This document shows positions 7,564 to 13,664 of a stretch of DNA of 64,000 bases, in pieces. The notes under the pieces were generated by a model. It was not told the DNA's origin. It was given only the letters and a program-made list of their open reading frames with translations, and ran no database searches. Within the stretch, counting starts at the first letter, position 1. The number at the start of each line of letters is the position of its first letter. Position numbers and translations under genes: made by a program. Source of the DNA: an uncultured Clostridia bacterium (GTDB lineage: Bacteria; Bacillota; Clostridia; Oscillospirales; Ruminococcaceae); contig CAMCPM010000001.1 in NCBI GenBank assembly GCA_945876755.1, forward strand, positions 124,001-188,000, written 5' to 3'.

Positions 7564-7772
7564 TATTTTGACCTCCCCGATACAATATCCTGCGTGCAGG
7601 TCATGACAAGATGGTGTGCCTCTTTGACTGCACTATATGCAACAGCCTGCTCCTCGGTAAACCACCCGTTTGCCGGCGCACAAGGGTAAAACTCGTTAAG
7701 TGCCTCCAGTGCCTCATCCAGCTTGTGACAGCAGTCAATAAACGCTGCTGCTTTGTCTCTTGGCTTGTCCAT
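7563..7772 (-). CDS. Hypothetical phage protein, 69 aa
   Basis: Not recognised. A soluble, helix-rich protein with MDKPRDKAAAFIDCCHKLDEALEALNEFYPCAPANG and a Cys-containing middle. GTAGGAGGAG precedes the ATG at 7772. It ends in a TAATG overlap with the next gene, so it belongs to the leftward early operon. Confidence 0.65.
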   Translation of the reverse strand: MDKPRDKAAAFIDCCHKLDEALEALNEFYPCAPANGWFTEEQAVAYSAVKEAHHLVMTCTQDIVSGRSK

Positions 7773-7786
7773 TGTTTTAACTCCTC

Positions 7787-7948
7787 CTACTTGATTTTTT
7801 CAACCGTGTATGTCTCACCAAACCTGCGCCGCTTGCACTTAAAACAGTCAATTTTCTGCACTTTATCCCCGACGGGGACAACTGTGTGCGTTCCGGCCGC
7901 TTTCAGCGCTTCGGCGCATGGCTTGCAGAGCTTACGCTTAAACTTCAT
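7787..7948 (-). CDS. Small zinc-ribbon-like phage protein
   Basis: 53 aa from the ATG at 7948, which has GGAGGGGGG upstream and a 4-nt ATGA overlap with the preceding gene. Two Cys pairs, CKPC near the N-terminus and CFKC near residue 35, are spaced as in a small zinc ribbon. Highly basic between them (KCKRRRF). Probably nucleic-acid binding; function unknown. Confidence 0.65.
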   Translation of the reverse strand: MKFKRKLCKPCAEALKAAGTHTVVPVGDKVQKIDCFKCKRRRFGETYTVEKIK

Positions 7949-8160
7949 TTCGATACCCCCCCTCCCATGGTATACGCCATAAGGTCGTCCTTGCGGATAC
8001 GCCAATAAACGTCAGCAACCTTAAACGCCTTAATGTTTCCGCGGCAGCACTCCTTGCGCACCGTTTCGGGCGTAACACCCAACACCCACGCTGCATAAGG
8101 CAAATCAACTATAACCGGGACATCGTCCCAGTTATATAAAAACTCTTTTTTTCTTACCAT
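7945..8160 (-). CDS. Excisionase-like helix-turn-helix protein
   Basis: 71 aa from the ATG at 8160 (AGAGAGGAGGGTGAGC just upstream). LPYAAWVLGVTPETVRKECC followed by GNIKAFKVADVYWRIRKDDL is the MerR/Xis-type HTH_17 pattern: an HTH, then a wing holding the basic residues. Such proteins in a tRNA-integrating element usually act as excisionase or as an accessory regulator. It is cotranscribed with the downstream early genes. Confidence 0.75.
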   Translation of the reverse strand: MVRKKEFLYNWDDVPVIVDLPYAAWVLGVTPETVRKECCRGNIKAFKVADVYWRIRKDDLMAYTMGGGVSK

Positions 8161-8192
8161 GCTCACCCTCCTCTCTAAGTCCTTACGATGTT
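8161..8192. repeat. Repeated leader module, copy 1
   Basis: 32 nt carrying the Shine-Dalgarno site of the 8160 gene. It matches 8639-8670 at 29 of 32 positions. Confidence 0.8.
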
Positions 8193-8195
8193 TTC

Positions 8196-8225
8196 TTGAC
8201 ACCCCACGCAATTCTGCTGTATAAT
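8196..8225 (+). promoter_or_regulatory. Promoter of the 8249 gene
   Basis: TTGACA (8196-8201), 18 nt, TATAAT (8220-8225), directed rightward against the surrounding leftward operon. Confidence 0.8.
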
Positions 8226-8248
8226 AATGGCGGAAAGGAGGGAATTTT

Positions 8249-8446
8249 ATGCCAGGAAGCATTTCTGAATTAAGCGACAACTTAGATGAAATAATTGATA
8301 ATTTTCGCTCTTGCATTTCGGAACGCTATGAACGTCACTGCCATGACGTTGCAACCCGTGAAGATATCTTATTCTTATCTAACGAAATATCCGAAATGTT
8401 AATCAATTTTAAGTTTGAAATTATCGATTATCTAAATCTTGAGTAA
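8249..8446 (+). CDS. Small acidic hypothetical protein on the opposite strand of the early operon
   Basis: Not recognised. 65 aa, acidic and predicted all-helical (LSDNLDEIIDNF, EDILFLSNEISEML, FEIIDYLNLE). It has its own consensus promoter (8196-8225) and a very strong ribosome site (GGAAAGGAGGG), so it is well supported as expressed. It runs against the leftward early genes and overlaps the 3' end of the 8421-8636 gene by 26 nt. Transcription through it would oppose the early operon; a small antagonist or moron protein is possible but unproven. Confidence 0.7.
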   Translation: MPGSISELSDNLDEIIDNFRSCISERYERHCHDVATREDILFLSNEISEMLINFKFEIIDYLNLE

Positions 8447-8636
8447 TCTTAGCCGTAGCTTCTTTAGCTGCGGCTTTAATTTTTCCTAAATCCGAGCTTA
8501 TGTCAAACATTTTTCTGCGAATGTATGTAATGAGCTTCTCGTTATGCTTTACTCTACTTTTTAAAATGTCTGAATTTGATTCCAAGCGCTCAATGCGCCC
8601 CACAAGCTCGTTATACTTTTTCTTGGATATAAACAC
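8421..8636 (-). CDS. Small coiled-coil phage protein
   Basis: 71 aa from a GTG at 8636 with GGAGGGTGAGC upstream. Residues ~5-35 (YNELVGRIERLESNSDILKS) form a heptad-like coiled coil, followed by a basic helix and a Lys/Ala-rich tail. Function unknown. Part of the leftward early operon; its 3' end overlaps the convergent 8249 gene. Confidence 0.65.
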   Translation of the reverse strand: MFISKKKYNELVGRIERLESNSDILKSRVKHNEKLITYIRRKMFDISSDLGKIKAAAKEATAKITQDLDNR

Positions 8637-8638
8637 CT

Positions 8639-8670
8639 GCTCACCCTCCTCTCTAATTTCTCACGATGTT
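8639..8670. repeat. Repeated leader module, copy 2
   Basis: Second copy of the 8161-8192 module. It provides the GGAGGG site for the GTG start at 8636 and overlaps the last codons of the Cro-like gene. Confidence 0.8.
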
Positions 8671-8888
8671 GGGGTATTCACCGGCGTATCTGCGAACAGG
8701 TATTCAAAATCAAAATTATCATTTTTGAAATACTTGTTGCGGATTTTGATAGCTTCCGGCACAGATATTTCTGTTTCACAGTTTAACTTATTGCGCGCTG
8801 TCTTTTCGGAACAACCGAGAGCATCTATCAACGCCTTTACGCTATCCATGTTTTTCCTTGTAAATTCTGCCTTTAAATTCAGTAACAT
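8661..8888 (-). CDS. Cro-like DNA-binding protein
   Basis: 75 aa from the ATG at 8888 (GAGGTGAT upstream). The first half contains an HTH-like segment, SVKALIDALGCSEKTARNKLN, then EISVPEAIKIRNKYF, similar to phage regulatory proteins of the Cro/Rha-neighbour type. It is the first gene of the leftward transcript and faces the cI-like gene across the operator region at 8911-9035, so a Cro role is inferred from position. Confidence 0.7.
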   Translation of the reverse strand: MLLNLKAEFTRKNMDSVKALIDALGCSEKTARNKLNCETEISVPEAIKIRNKYFKNDNFDFEYLFADTPVNTPTS

Positions 8889-8910
8889 TTGTATCACCTC
8901 GACTTTATTT

Positions 8911-9035
8911 TACCATTTTCGGTAATCTTCGTGTATATAATATCACCGTTTTCGGTAATTGTCAAGAGCTTTTTCAAAAAAAATTATATCTTTCGGTAAT
9001 TTTTTATTGACAACGGTAATTAATTGTAGTATAAT
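8911..9035. promoter_or_regulatory. Divergent lysogeny-switch promoters with four TTTCGGTAAT-type operators
   Basis: Leftward promoter: TTGACA (complement of 8960-8965), 17 nt, TATTAT (complement of 8937-8942). Rightward promoter: TTGACA 9007-9012, 17 nt, TATAAT 9030-9035. The words CATTTTCGGTAAT (~8914-8926), CGTTTTCGGTAAT (~8947-8959), TCTTTCGGTAAT (~8989-9000) and CAACGGTAAT (9011-9020) repeat through the region. One lies between -35 and -10 of each promoter, so bound repressor would block both. This is the layout expected for a cI/cro switch with repressor autoregulation. Confidence 0.85.
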
Positions 9036-9059
9036 GTAACCATAAAAGGGGGGACACAT

Positions 9060-9419
9060 ATGGAATATAGTTTCGATGAAATGATTTACCGTCTGAAAAA
9101 GATAAAAAAAGAAAGAAAGCTGACAAATGAACAGCTTTCTGAATTGTCGGGTGTTCCTTTCGGAACACTTAACAAAATTTTAGGAACAGAAACCAAGGAA
9201 ACAAACATAAGTACCGTTATAAAACTCGCCAAGGCTTTGGGCGTTTCTGCGGAAGAACTAATTTTTGGTAAATCCACTACTACAAACAATATCGAGAAGG
9301 AAGAACAAGACCTGCTCGACCTGTACCGCCAATTGCACGACGATGATAAAATAAGGATAGTCGCAAAAATGGAGCAAATGATCGAGGACTATCCCGAAAA
9401 CAAAGAAGGCGCATCATGA
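9060..9419 (+). CDS. CI-like XRE-family repressor
   Basis: 119 aa. An N-terminal HTH_3 domain (residues ~8-66) reads LTNEQLSELSGVPFGTLNKI, then ISTVIKLAKALGVSAEELIF, the classic five-helix XRE fold. The C-terminal ~45 residues are acidic and helical and probably dimerise. There is no Ser-Lys autoprotease domain, so induction would not follow the LexA-like cleavage route; an ImmA-type protease is not seen here. AGGGGGG precedes the ATG, and the promoter carries an operator copy. Confidence 0.88.
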   Translation: MEYSFDEMIYRLKKIKKERKLTNEQLSELSGVPFGTLNKILGTETKETNISTVIKLAKALGVSAEELIFGKSTTTNNIEKEEQDLLDLYRQLHDDDKIRIVAKMEQMIEDYPENKEGAS

Positions 9420-9423
9420 AATT

Positions 9424-9444
9424 AACCGCCCACAACGGGCGGTT
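9424..9444 (+). other. Hairpin after the repressor gene
   Basis: AACCGCCC (9424-9431) pairs with GGGCGGTT (9437-9444). No T-tract follows, so it may be an mRNA-stabilising or weak termination hairpin between the repressor and the cargo genes. Confidence 0.6.
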
Positions 9445-9488
9445 GATATAAAACAAGCAAACACTAAAATCGTATGGAGGAATGACAA

Positions 9489-10094
9489 ATGCAAATCAAG
9501 CGTATACCAGCAGTAATGGCGGCGGCTGTTATCGCCCTAACAATGGCAGCTCCTGCAGCATATGCCGATGAATGGGTCAAGACCGATAACGGCTATGTGT
9601 ACGAGTACACCAACGGCACAACCGCAAAAAAAGGCTGGCTTACTGTCGGCAAGGATAAATATTACATACAAAAGGACGGCACCCGTAAAACAGGCTGGCT
9701 TAAAACAAAAACGTCTAAATATTATTTTGGCAAAGACGGCAAAATGTATAAAAGCAAATGGCTGACTCTTAAATCGGGCAAAAAATATTATCTGCTCTCT
9801 AACGGCAAAACTGCAACGGGCGTTGTAAAAATCGGCGATATTGAGTATAAATTTGACGATGACGGCGTTTGTCTCGGCAAAAATACTCACTATATACTAA
9901 ATAAAGAGACATCCTGCCTGCATACCGACCCTAAGTGCCGTGCTGCCAAAAAAATTGACAAGGATAATTATGCAGAGGTTGACATCGGAGCAGACGAGCT
10001 TAGCACATACTCAAAAGACGGCTACTGGGCGTGCCGTATAAGCGGTTGTAACAGTAACGACACACGCAATGCACTCCCCAAATCCAATAAATAG
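9489..10094 (+). CDS. Secreted protein with cell-wall-binding repeats
   Basis: 201 aa. A signal peptide ends near AAYADE (residue ~26). Residues ~32-130 contain repeats of the choline-binding/CW_binding_1 type (G-W-L-x...K-Y-Y-x2-x-D-G, at least four copies: KKGWLTVGKDKYYIQKDGT, KTGWLKTKTSKYYFGKDGK, KSKWLTLKSGKKYYLLSNGK). The C-terminal ~65 residues hold four Cys (CLHTDPKC; ACRISGC), possibly two disulfides. Likely attached to the cell surface. It sits in the lysogeny-side transcript with a K+ channel gene 14 nt downstream and so looks like prophage cargo. GGAGG precedes the ATG. Confidence 0.82.
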   Translation: MQIKRIPAVMAAAVIALTMAAPAAYADEWVKTDNGYVYEYTNGTTAKKGWLTVGKDKYYIQKDGTRKTGWLKTKTSKYYFGKDGKMYKSKWLTLKSGKKYYLLSNGKTATGVVKIGDIEYKFDDDGVCLGKNTHYILNKETSCLHTDPKCRAAKKIDKDNYAEVDIGADELSTYSKDGYWACRISGCNSNDTRNALPKSNK

Positions 10095-10108
10095 GAGTAT
10101 ATAGTAAT

Positions 10109-10864
10109 ATGGACGAGCCAAAGCACAAAAAACTGCTTGCCGCCTATGATATCGGTATTACAGTGATAGCGGTTGCCTCGATAGTAATGGCTATCATGGA
10201 CATATGCGGCAAGGTCAGCCCCGATAATACCACGTTTTACGCTGTTGACACCGCAATACTGATTATTTTTGCAGCTGACTACATTGTGCGGTTTGTTGCC
10301 GCGCCTAAAAAATGGAGTTTTTTTAAATCAAATATTTTTGACCTTATCGCAATAATACCGTTTAGCAGTGTCTTTTCGTTCTTCCGCTTTGCCCGTCTTT
10401 TTAGACTGGCAAAGTTTTCGCGGTTGCTCAAACTCACCAAATTTGCAAGGATAGTCGGCGTTTTTGGCAAGATCCAGCGGCAGCTTAATAAATTTTTACA
10501 TACAAACGGCTTTATTTATATGCTTTATACCGCAGGCGTGTTGATAGTCGTATCGTCAGTACTTATCTCATATGTAGAGGATAAGCCGTTTACGGACGCT
10601 CTGTGGTGGTCGATAGTCACCTGCACAACCGTCGGCTATGGCGATATATCCCCTGCAACGGGTGTCGGGCGCGTGGTTGCCGTTATATTGATGATATTTG
10701 GTATAGGCCTTATCTCGATGCTTACTGGCACAATTACAACATTTTTTGCCGACCACAGCAAAAGCTCAAATGAGCAACCCAAGGAGCTTGACAAGCTTAT
10801 CTCTGACATGGACGATGACGAGCGCGAGCAGCTTGTGGCAATTGCAAAAATTATAAAAAAATAA
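10109..10864 (+). CDS. Voltage-gated potassium channel (Kv-type)
   Basis: 251 aa, six-TM ion channel. The selectivity filter TTVGYGD is at residues ~178-184. The S4 helix carries the regular positive charges RFARLFRLAKFSRLLKLTKF. S5 and S6 flank the pore (FIYMLYTAGVLIVVSS; VAVILMIFGIGLISML). A short acidic cytosolic tail, ELDKLISDMDDDEREQL, ends the protein. It would tetramerise in the cell membrane. It is unusual as cargo inside a small integrated phage-like element, in one transcript with a secreted wall-binding protein. Confidence 0.93.
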   Translation: MDEPKHKKLLAAYDIGITVIAVASIVMAIMDICGKVSPDNTTFYAVDTAILIIFAADYIVRFVAAPKKWSFFKSNIFDLIAIIPFSSVFSFFRFARLFRLAKFSRLLKLTKFARIVGVFGKIQRQLNKFLHTNGFIYMLYTAGVLIVVSSVLISYVEDKPFTDALWWSIVTCTTVGYGDISPATGVGRVVAVILMIFGIGLISMLTGTITTFFADHSKSSNEQPKELDKLISDMDDDEREQLVAIAKIIKK

Positions 10865-10865
10865 T

Positions 10866-10888
10866 CCCCCGTCCTCATGGATCGGGGG
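10866..10888 (+). other. GC-rich hairpin between channel and integrase genes
   Basis: CCCCCG (10866-10871) pairs with CGGGGG (10883-10888), loop of 11 nt, no T-tract. It may partly insulate the integrase gene. Confidence 0.6.
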
Positions 10889-10910
10889 AAAGCTATAAGG
10901 AGGGTATGCT

Positions 10911-12119
10911 ATGATAAAAAACAGCAAGCGCGCCGATGGGCGAGTTAAATCAGCTGTATACCTCGGCGACGGAAAATATAAGTACGTTTATGCCTCCAAT
11001 AATCGCGAGCTTGAGCAAAAAGTGCAGGAGGTTAAACTGCAGTTAGGTAAAGGCATTGATGTTAACGCTGAGCGCGATACATTTGGAGAGTGGGCGGATC
11101 GTTGGCTTAAATTAAAAAAGCCGGAAATCTCTGCAAAACGATATGCTGCATATCAATATACAGTCGGCCATTTTAAAAGTATAGCACATATGCCAATATG
11201 TAAAATCCGTACAATTGACATACAGGATATTGTTTCCGACGCTGCAGAGAGCGGCGCAGCAAAACAGACTCTATCGCAATATAAGTCTGTATGCAGACAG
11301 ATAATACAAATGGCGATTGATAACCGCGTATTGGATTATAACCCGGCTGTTGCCGTTAAAATACCTAAAAAAGCACCGCAAGATACAAAGCGTGCATTAA
11401 CAGAGCAAGAGCAAGCTTGGATTATGGCGCCCACCGAGCACCGCGGCCAACGAGCAGCAATGATAATGATGTTTGCAGGACTAAGGCGTGGGGAGCTGAT
11501 ACCGTTATTGTGGACGGACATTGACATCAAAAGCCGTACAATTAAGATAAACAAATCCGTTGAGATGGTAAATAGCCGCCCTGTTGTTAAAAATCATACA
11601 AAAACAGATGCCGGTATGCGTGTTGTCCGTATACCTCAGCTACTCGCTGATTACCTGTCAACACAGGACCATAATAATAACTTTTTGGTATGCACCGATA
11701 CTCACGGCAATATGTATACAGAGAGCGCATGGGAGCGTATGTGGGAATCATATATGCGGGAAATTAATTTTAAGTTTGGCAATTTTGATAATGTTATTTT
11801 AACTGATAAAAAAACCGGTATGCCCCAAAAATTTATTTTGCCTAAGAGTCGATTTGCACCCGTAAAAATACCTATGGTTATCCCACCTATAACCGCTCAT
11901 TGGCTCCGCCACACATATATCACCATGCTATACCTTGCCGGCGTGGATATACTCACTGCAAAGGAGCAAGCCGGACATGCCGATATAAAAACAACAATGC
12001 AGATATATACGCATTTGGACGCAGAATATAAGTCCCACCAGATTGATAAACTTGACGACTACCTAAGCAGTAAAAACAATAACAATGTGGGTCAAATGTG
12101 GGTCAGCAATATCAAATAA
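10911..12119 (+). CDS. int: Tyrosine-recombinase integrase
   Basis: 402 aa. The N-terminal arm-binding domain (~1-60) is followed by a SAM-like core-binding domain (~60-150: FGEWADRWLKLKKPEISAKRY) and the catalytic domain. Catalytic residues: Arg in AGLRRGEL, Lys in the beta-hairpin after TKTDAG, His and Arg in HWLRHTYIT, His in QAGHADIKTT, and nucleophile Tyr in MQIYTHL. It integrates the element at tRNA-Thr. The 3' end of the gene contains two of the candidate arm-binding repeats (12085-12104). GGAGGG precedes the ATG. It lies 35 bp from the partial tRNA at the right end. Confidence 0.95.
   Translation: MIKNSKRADGRVKSAVYLGDGKYKYVYASNNRELEQKVQEVKLQLGKGIDVNAERDTFGEWADRWLKLKKPEISAKRYAAYQYTVGHFKSIAHMPICKIRTIDIQDIVSDAAESGAAKQTLSQYKSVCRQIIQMAIDNRVLDYNPAVAVKIPKKAPQDTKRALTEQEQAWIMAPTEHRGQRAAMIMMFAGLRRGELIPLLWTDIDIKSRTIKINKSVEMVNSRPVVKNHTKTDAGMRVVRIPQLLADYLSTQDHNNNFLVCTDTHGNMYTESAWERMWESYMREINFKFGNFDNVILTDKKTGMPQKFILPKSRFAPVKIPMVIPPITAHWLRHTYITMLYLAGVDILTAKEQAGHADIKTTMQIYTHLDAEYKSHQIDKLDDYLSSKNNNNVGQMWVSNIK
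12085..12104 (+). repeat. ATGTGGGTC repeats, right end (candidate integrase arm sites)
   Basis: ATGTGGGTC at 12085-12093 and 12096-12104 (11-bp period), inside the last codons of the integrase gene. They match the pair at 6562-6582 near the left end. Confidence 0.7.
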
Positions 12120-12154
12120 TCCTCGTAATTGCATTGATTAACCGTATTTTTAAT

Positions 12155-12204
12155 GCTCATTCGTAATGAGCAGGTCGCAGGTTCGAGTCCCGTCACAAGC
12201 TCCA
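12155..12204 (+). pseudogene. Partial tRNA-Thr (3' half), right attachment region
   Basis: Contains an anticodon stem-loop GCTCA-TTCGTAA-TGAGC, a T-arm with TTCGAGT and the end CACAAGC-TCCA, but no D-arm or 5' acceptor strand. Compared with tRNA-Thr at 6371 it is identical over CATTCGTAATG and over GCAGGTCGC but differs in the acceptor and T stems (~82% over 54 nt). It is not functional as a tRNA. It marks the right attachment region; a terminator follows directly (12214-12250). Confidence 0.8.
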
Positions 12205-12213
12205 TTAAATGGC

Positions 12214-12250
12214 TTACCCACGTTAGTTTTTAACTGCGTGGGTAATTTTT
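12214..12250 (+). terminator. Intrinsic terminator after the partial tRNA
   Basis: TTACCCACG (12214-12222) pairs with CGTGGGTAA (12237-12245), then TTTTT. Probably the original terminator of the tRNA whose 3' half remains. Confidence 0.85.
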
Positions 12251-12402
12251 ATGCCTGAAAAACTGATTTGAAAAGCATATGCACAGCAAATTTGCAGTCA
12301 ACAAACGGATTTTCCCGTAAACTGCATTGACGAAAACCGCGTAAAATGATATAATTATCTTGCAATACATTATTAACATAATTTACACGGGGAGGACAAA
12401 TC

Positions 12403-13002
12403 ATGAAAAAGAAGCTTTTAAGCATTTTGGCAGCGGGTGCAATTACGCTTAGCCTGTCGGGGTGTCATATTAAAAAAACGGAAGAAAGCATTAGTGATAC
12501 ATCACAAGCGATTGAAACCATCGAAATGAAAACTATTGAGCCTCCGGAAGATGGGTGGACTTTAGAAGAACTCAACCAAGTTTTATACATGAATGGTCAG
12601 AAAATTGAACTGCCACTTATGTTTAGTACATTAGGGGATGGATATGAGATTAGGGATAAAAGATATAATGATGAATCAAGTGGTGATAGTGATATAGTCG
12701 GTGGGTATTTATATTATAAAGACGAATTAGTTGCTTTAGTGACATTTTACGAATTAGAAAATGATATTGAATTTTTAAAAATATATTTTTTCCCAGATAT
12801 GTATGAATCAAACATGGATAGTAAAGAGTATATAAATATTAATGGATTTGGGTTAAAGAATAATATTTATGACATATACAATTTTTTAGGCTATAACTAT
12901 AAAAACGAAAACAATTTATTGATTTATAACATTCAAAATAGTAAGTATTCTATAATCGTACCAAACACCGAGGAATTTTGGATTTCCTTGGAAGTTTTGT
13001 AA
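12403..13002 (+). CDS. Lipoprotein of unknown function, low GC
   Basis: 199 aa. A lipoprotein signal MKKKLLSILAAGAITLSLSG leads to a lipobox Cys (LSGC) at residue ~21, followed by a Thr/Ser/Glu linker and a ~140-residue extracellular domain rich in Tyr, Asn and Asp. The base composition is clearly more AT-rich than the neighbouring housekeeping genes. With its position right beside the prophage attachment end, this suggests acquired DNA. GGGGAGGAC precedes the ATG. No family recognised. Confidence 0.75.
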   Translation: MKKKLLSILAAGAITLSLSGCHIKKTEESISDTSQAIETIEMKTIEPPEDGWTLEELNQVLYMNGQKIELPLMFSTLGDGYEIRDKRYNDESSGDSDIVGGYLYYKDELVALVTFYELENDIEFLKIYFFPDMYESNMDSKEYININGFGLKNNIYDIYNFLGYNYKNENNLLIYNIQNSKYSIIVPNTEEFWISLEVL

Positions 13003-13016
13003 AGGAGAAGATAAAA

Positions 13017-13058
13017 ATGACTGAAAACGAGAAAGTACTATTTGAACTGTTTGATTAA
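13017..13058 (+). CDS. Very short ORF, possibly a truncated gene start
   Basis: MTENEKVLFELFD then TAA (13 codons). It has a good ribosome site (AAAGGAGA overlapping the stop of the upstream lipoprotein gene), so translation is plausible. The product looks like the N-terminus of a longer protein cut by a junction. It may be non-functional. Confidence 0.35.
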   Translation: MTENEKVLFELFD

Positions 13059-13099
13059 TAATCTCTTTTAATTTCATTATAATTTTACCGTCAGCGATA

Positions 13100-13128
13100 T
13101 TGCAAAACAAGCGGAAAAGTTGTATAAT
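13100..13128 (+). promoter_or_regulatory. Promoter for the ybaK-fruK unit
   Basis: TTGCAA (13100-13105), 17 nt, TATAAT (13123-13128), ending 32 nt before the ATG at 13161. Confidence 0.75.
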
Positions 13129-13160
13129 GTATGAGATAAAATAACGAATGGAGTAAGCTT

Positions 13161-13649
13161 ATGTCAATAGAAAAGGTAAAAGAATATTTTTCCGCGCTGG
13201 GCATTGCCGACAGAATACTCGAATTTCCCGTGTCAAGCGCTACGGTCGAGCTTGCAGCGCAGGCTCTCGGCTGCAAACCCGAAAACATTGCAAAGACGAT
13301 CTCATTTTACGATACCGACGGCGGAGTTATCCTTATCGCTGCGGCAGGCGACGCCAAAATCGACAACAAGCGCTTCAAGGAGTGTTTTGGTCTTAAAGCG
13401 AAAATGCTTTCCTCCGAGGACGCCGAAGCCCTTATCGGTCATGCTGTAGGCGGCGTTTGCCCATTTGCGGTAAACAGCGGAGTAAGAGTTTTTCTGGACG
13501 AATCCCTCAGGCGCTTTGAAACGGTTTATCCTGCCTGCGGAAGCTCAAACAGTGCTATTGCGCTGACTATTCCCGAGTTGGAAAAGTATGCAAATCCCGA
13601 GGGCTGGGCTGACGTATGCAAAGGCTGGCGCGATGAAGAAAAGGTCTGA
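13161..13649 (+). CDS. YbaK/EbsC-type aminoacyl-tRNA deacylase
   Basis: 162 aa, single YbaK/ProX domain that hydrolyses misacylated tRNA (typically Ala- or Cys-tRNA-Pro) in trans. Seen: VSSATVELAAQALGCKPENIAKTISF, with the conserved Lys in IAKTI, then AGDAKIDNKRFK, the GHAVGGVCPFAV loop (the GGVxPF motif) and YPACGSSNSAIAL near the end. Length fits free-standing members. The exact tRNA specificity cannot be told from sequence. fruK follows 15 nt later in the same direction. Confidence 0.88.
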   Translation: MSIEKVKEYFSALGIADRILEFPVSSATVELAAQALGCKPENIAKTISFYDTDGGVILIAAAGDAKIDNKRFKECFGLKAKMLSSEDAEALIGHAVGGVCPFAVNSGVRVFLDESLRRFETVYPACGSSNSAIALTIPELEKYANPEGWADVCKGWRDEEKV

Positions 13650-13664
13650 CTGGAGGATCTCACT

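Larger units (their letters stand above)
6447..12204. mobile_element. Reduced prophage / integrated element at tRNA-Thr
   Basis: About 5.8 kb between tRNA-Thr and a partial tRNA-Thr copy. A tyrosine integrase sits at the right end and a divergent cI/cro-like switch in the middle. Early genes and a holin run leftward; repressor, cargo genes and integrase run rightward. Pairs of ATGTGGGTC repeats lie near both ends (6562-6582 and 12085-12104) and look like integrase arm sites. No capsid, packaging or tail genes remain and the endolysin is truncated, so it is either a collapsed prophage or a small satellite. The boundaries inside the att region are approximate. Confidence 0.85.

Noticed and set aside
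12155-12204. A second functional tRNA-Thr
   Set aside because: No D-arm and no 5' acceptor strand; only the 3' half exists.
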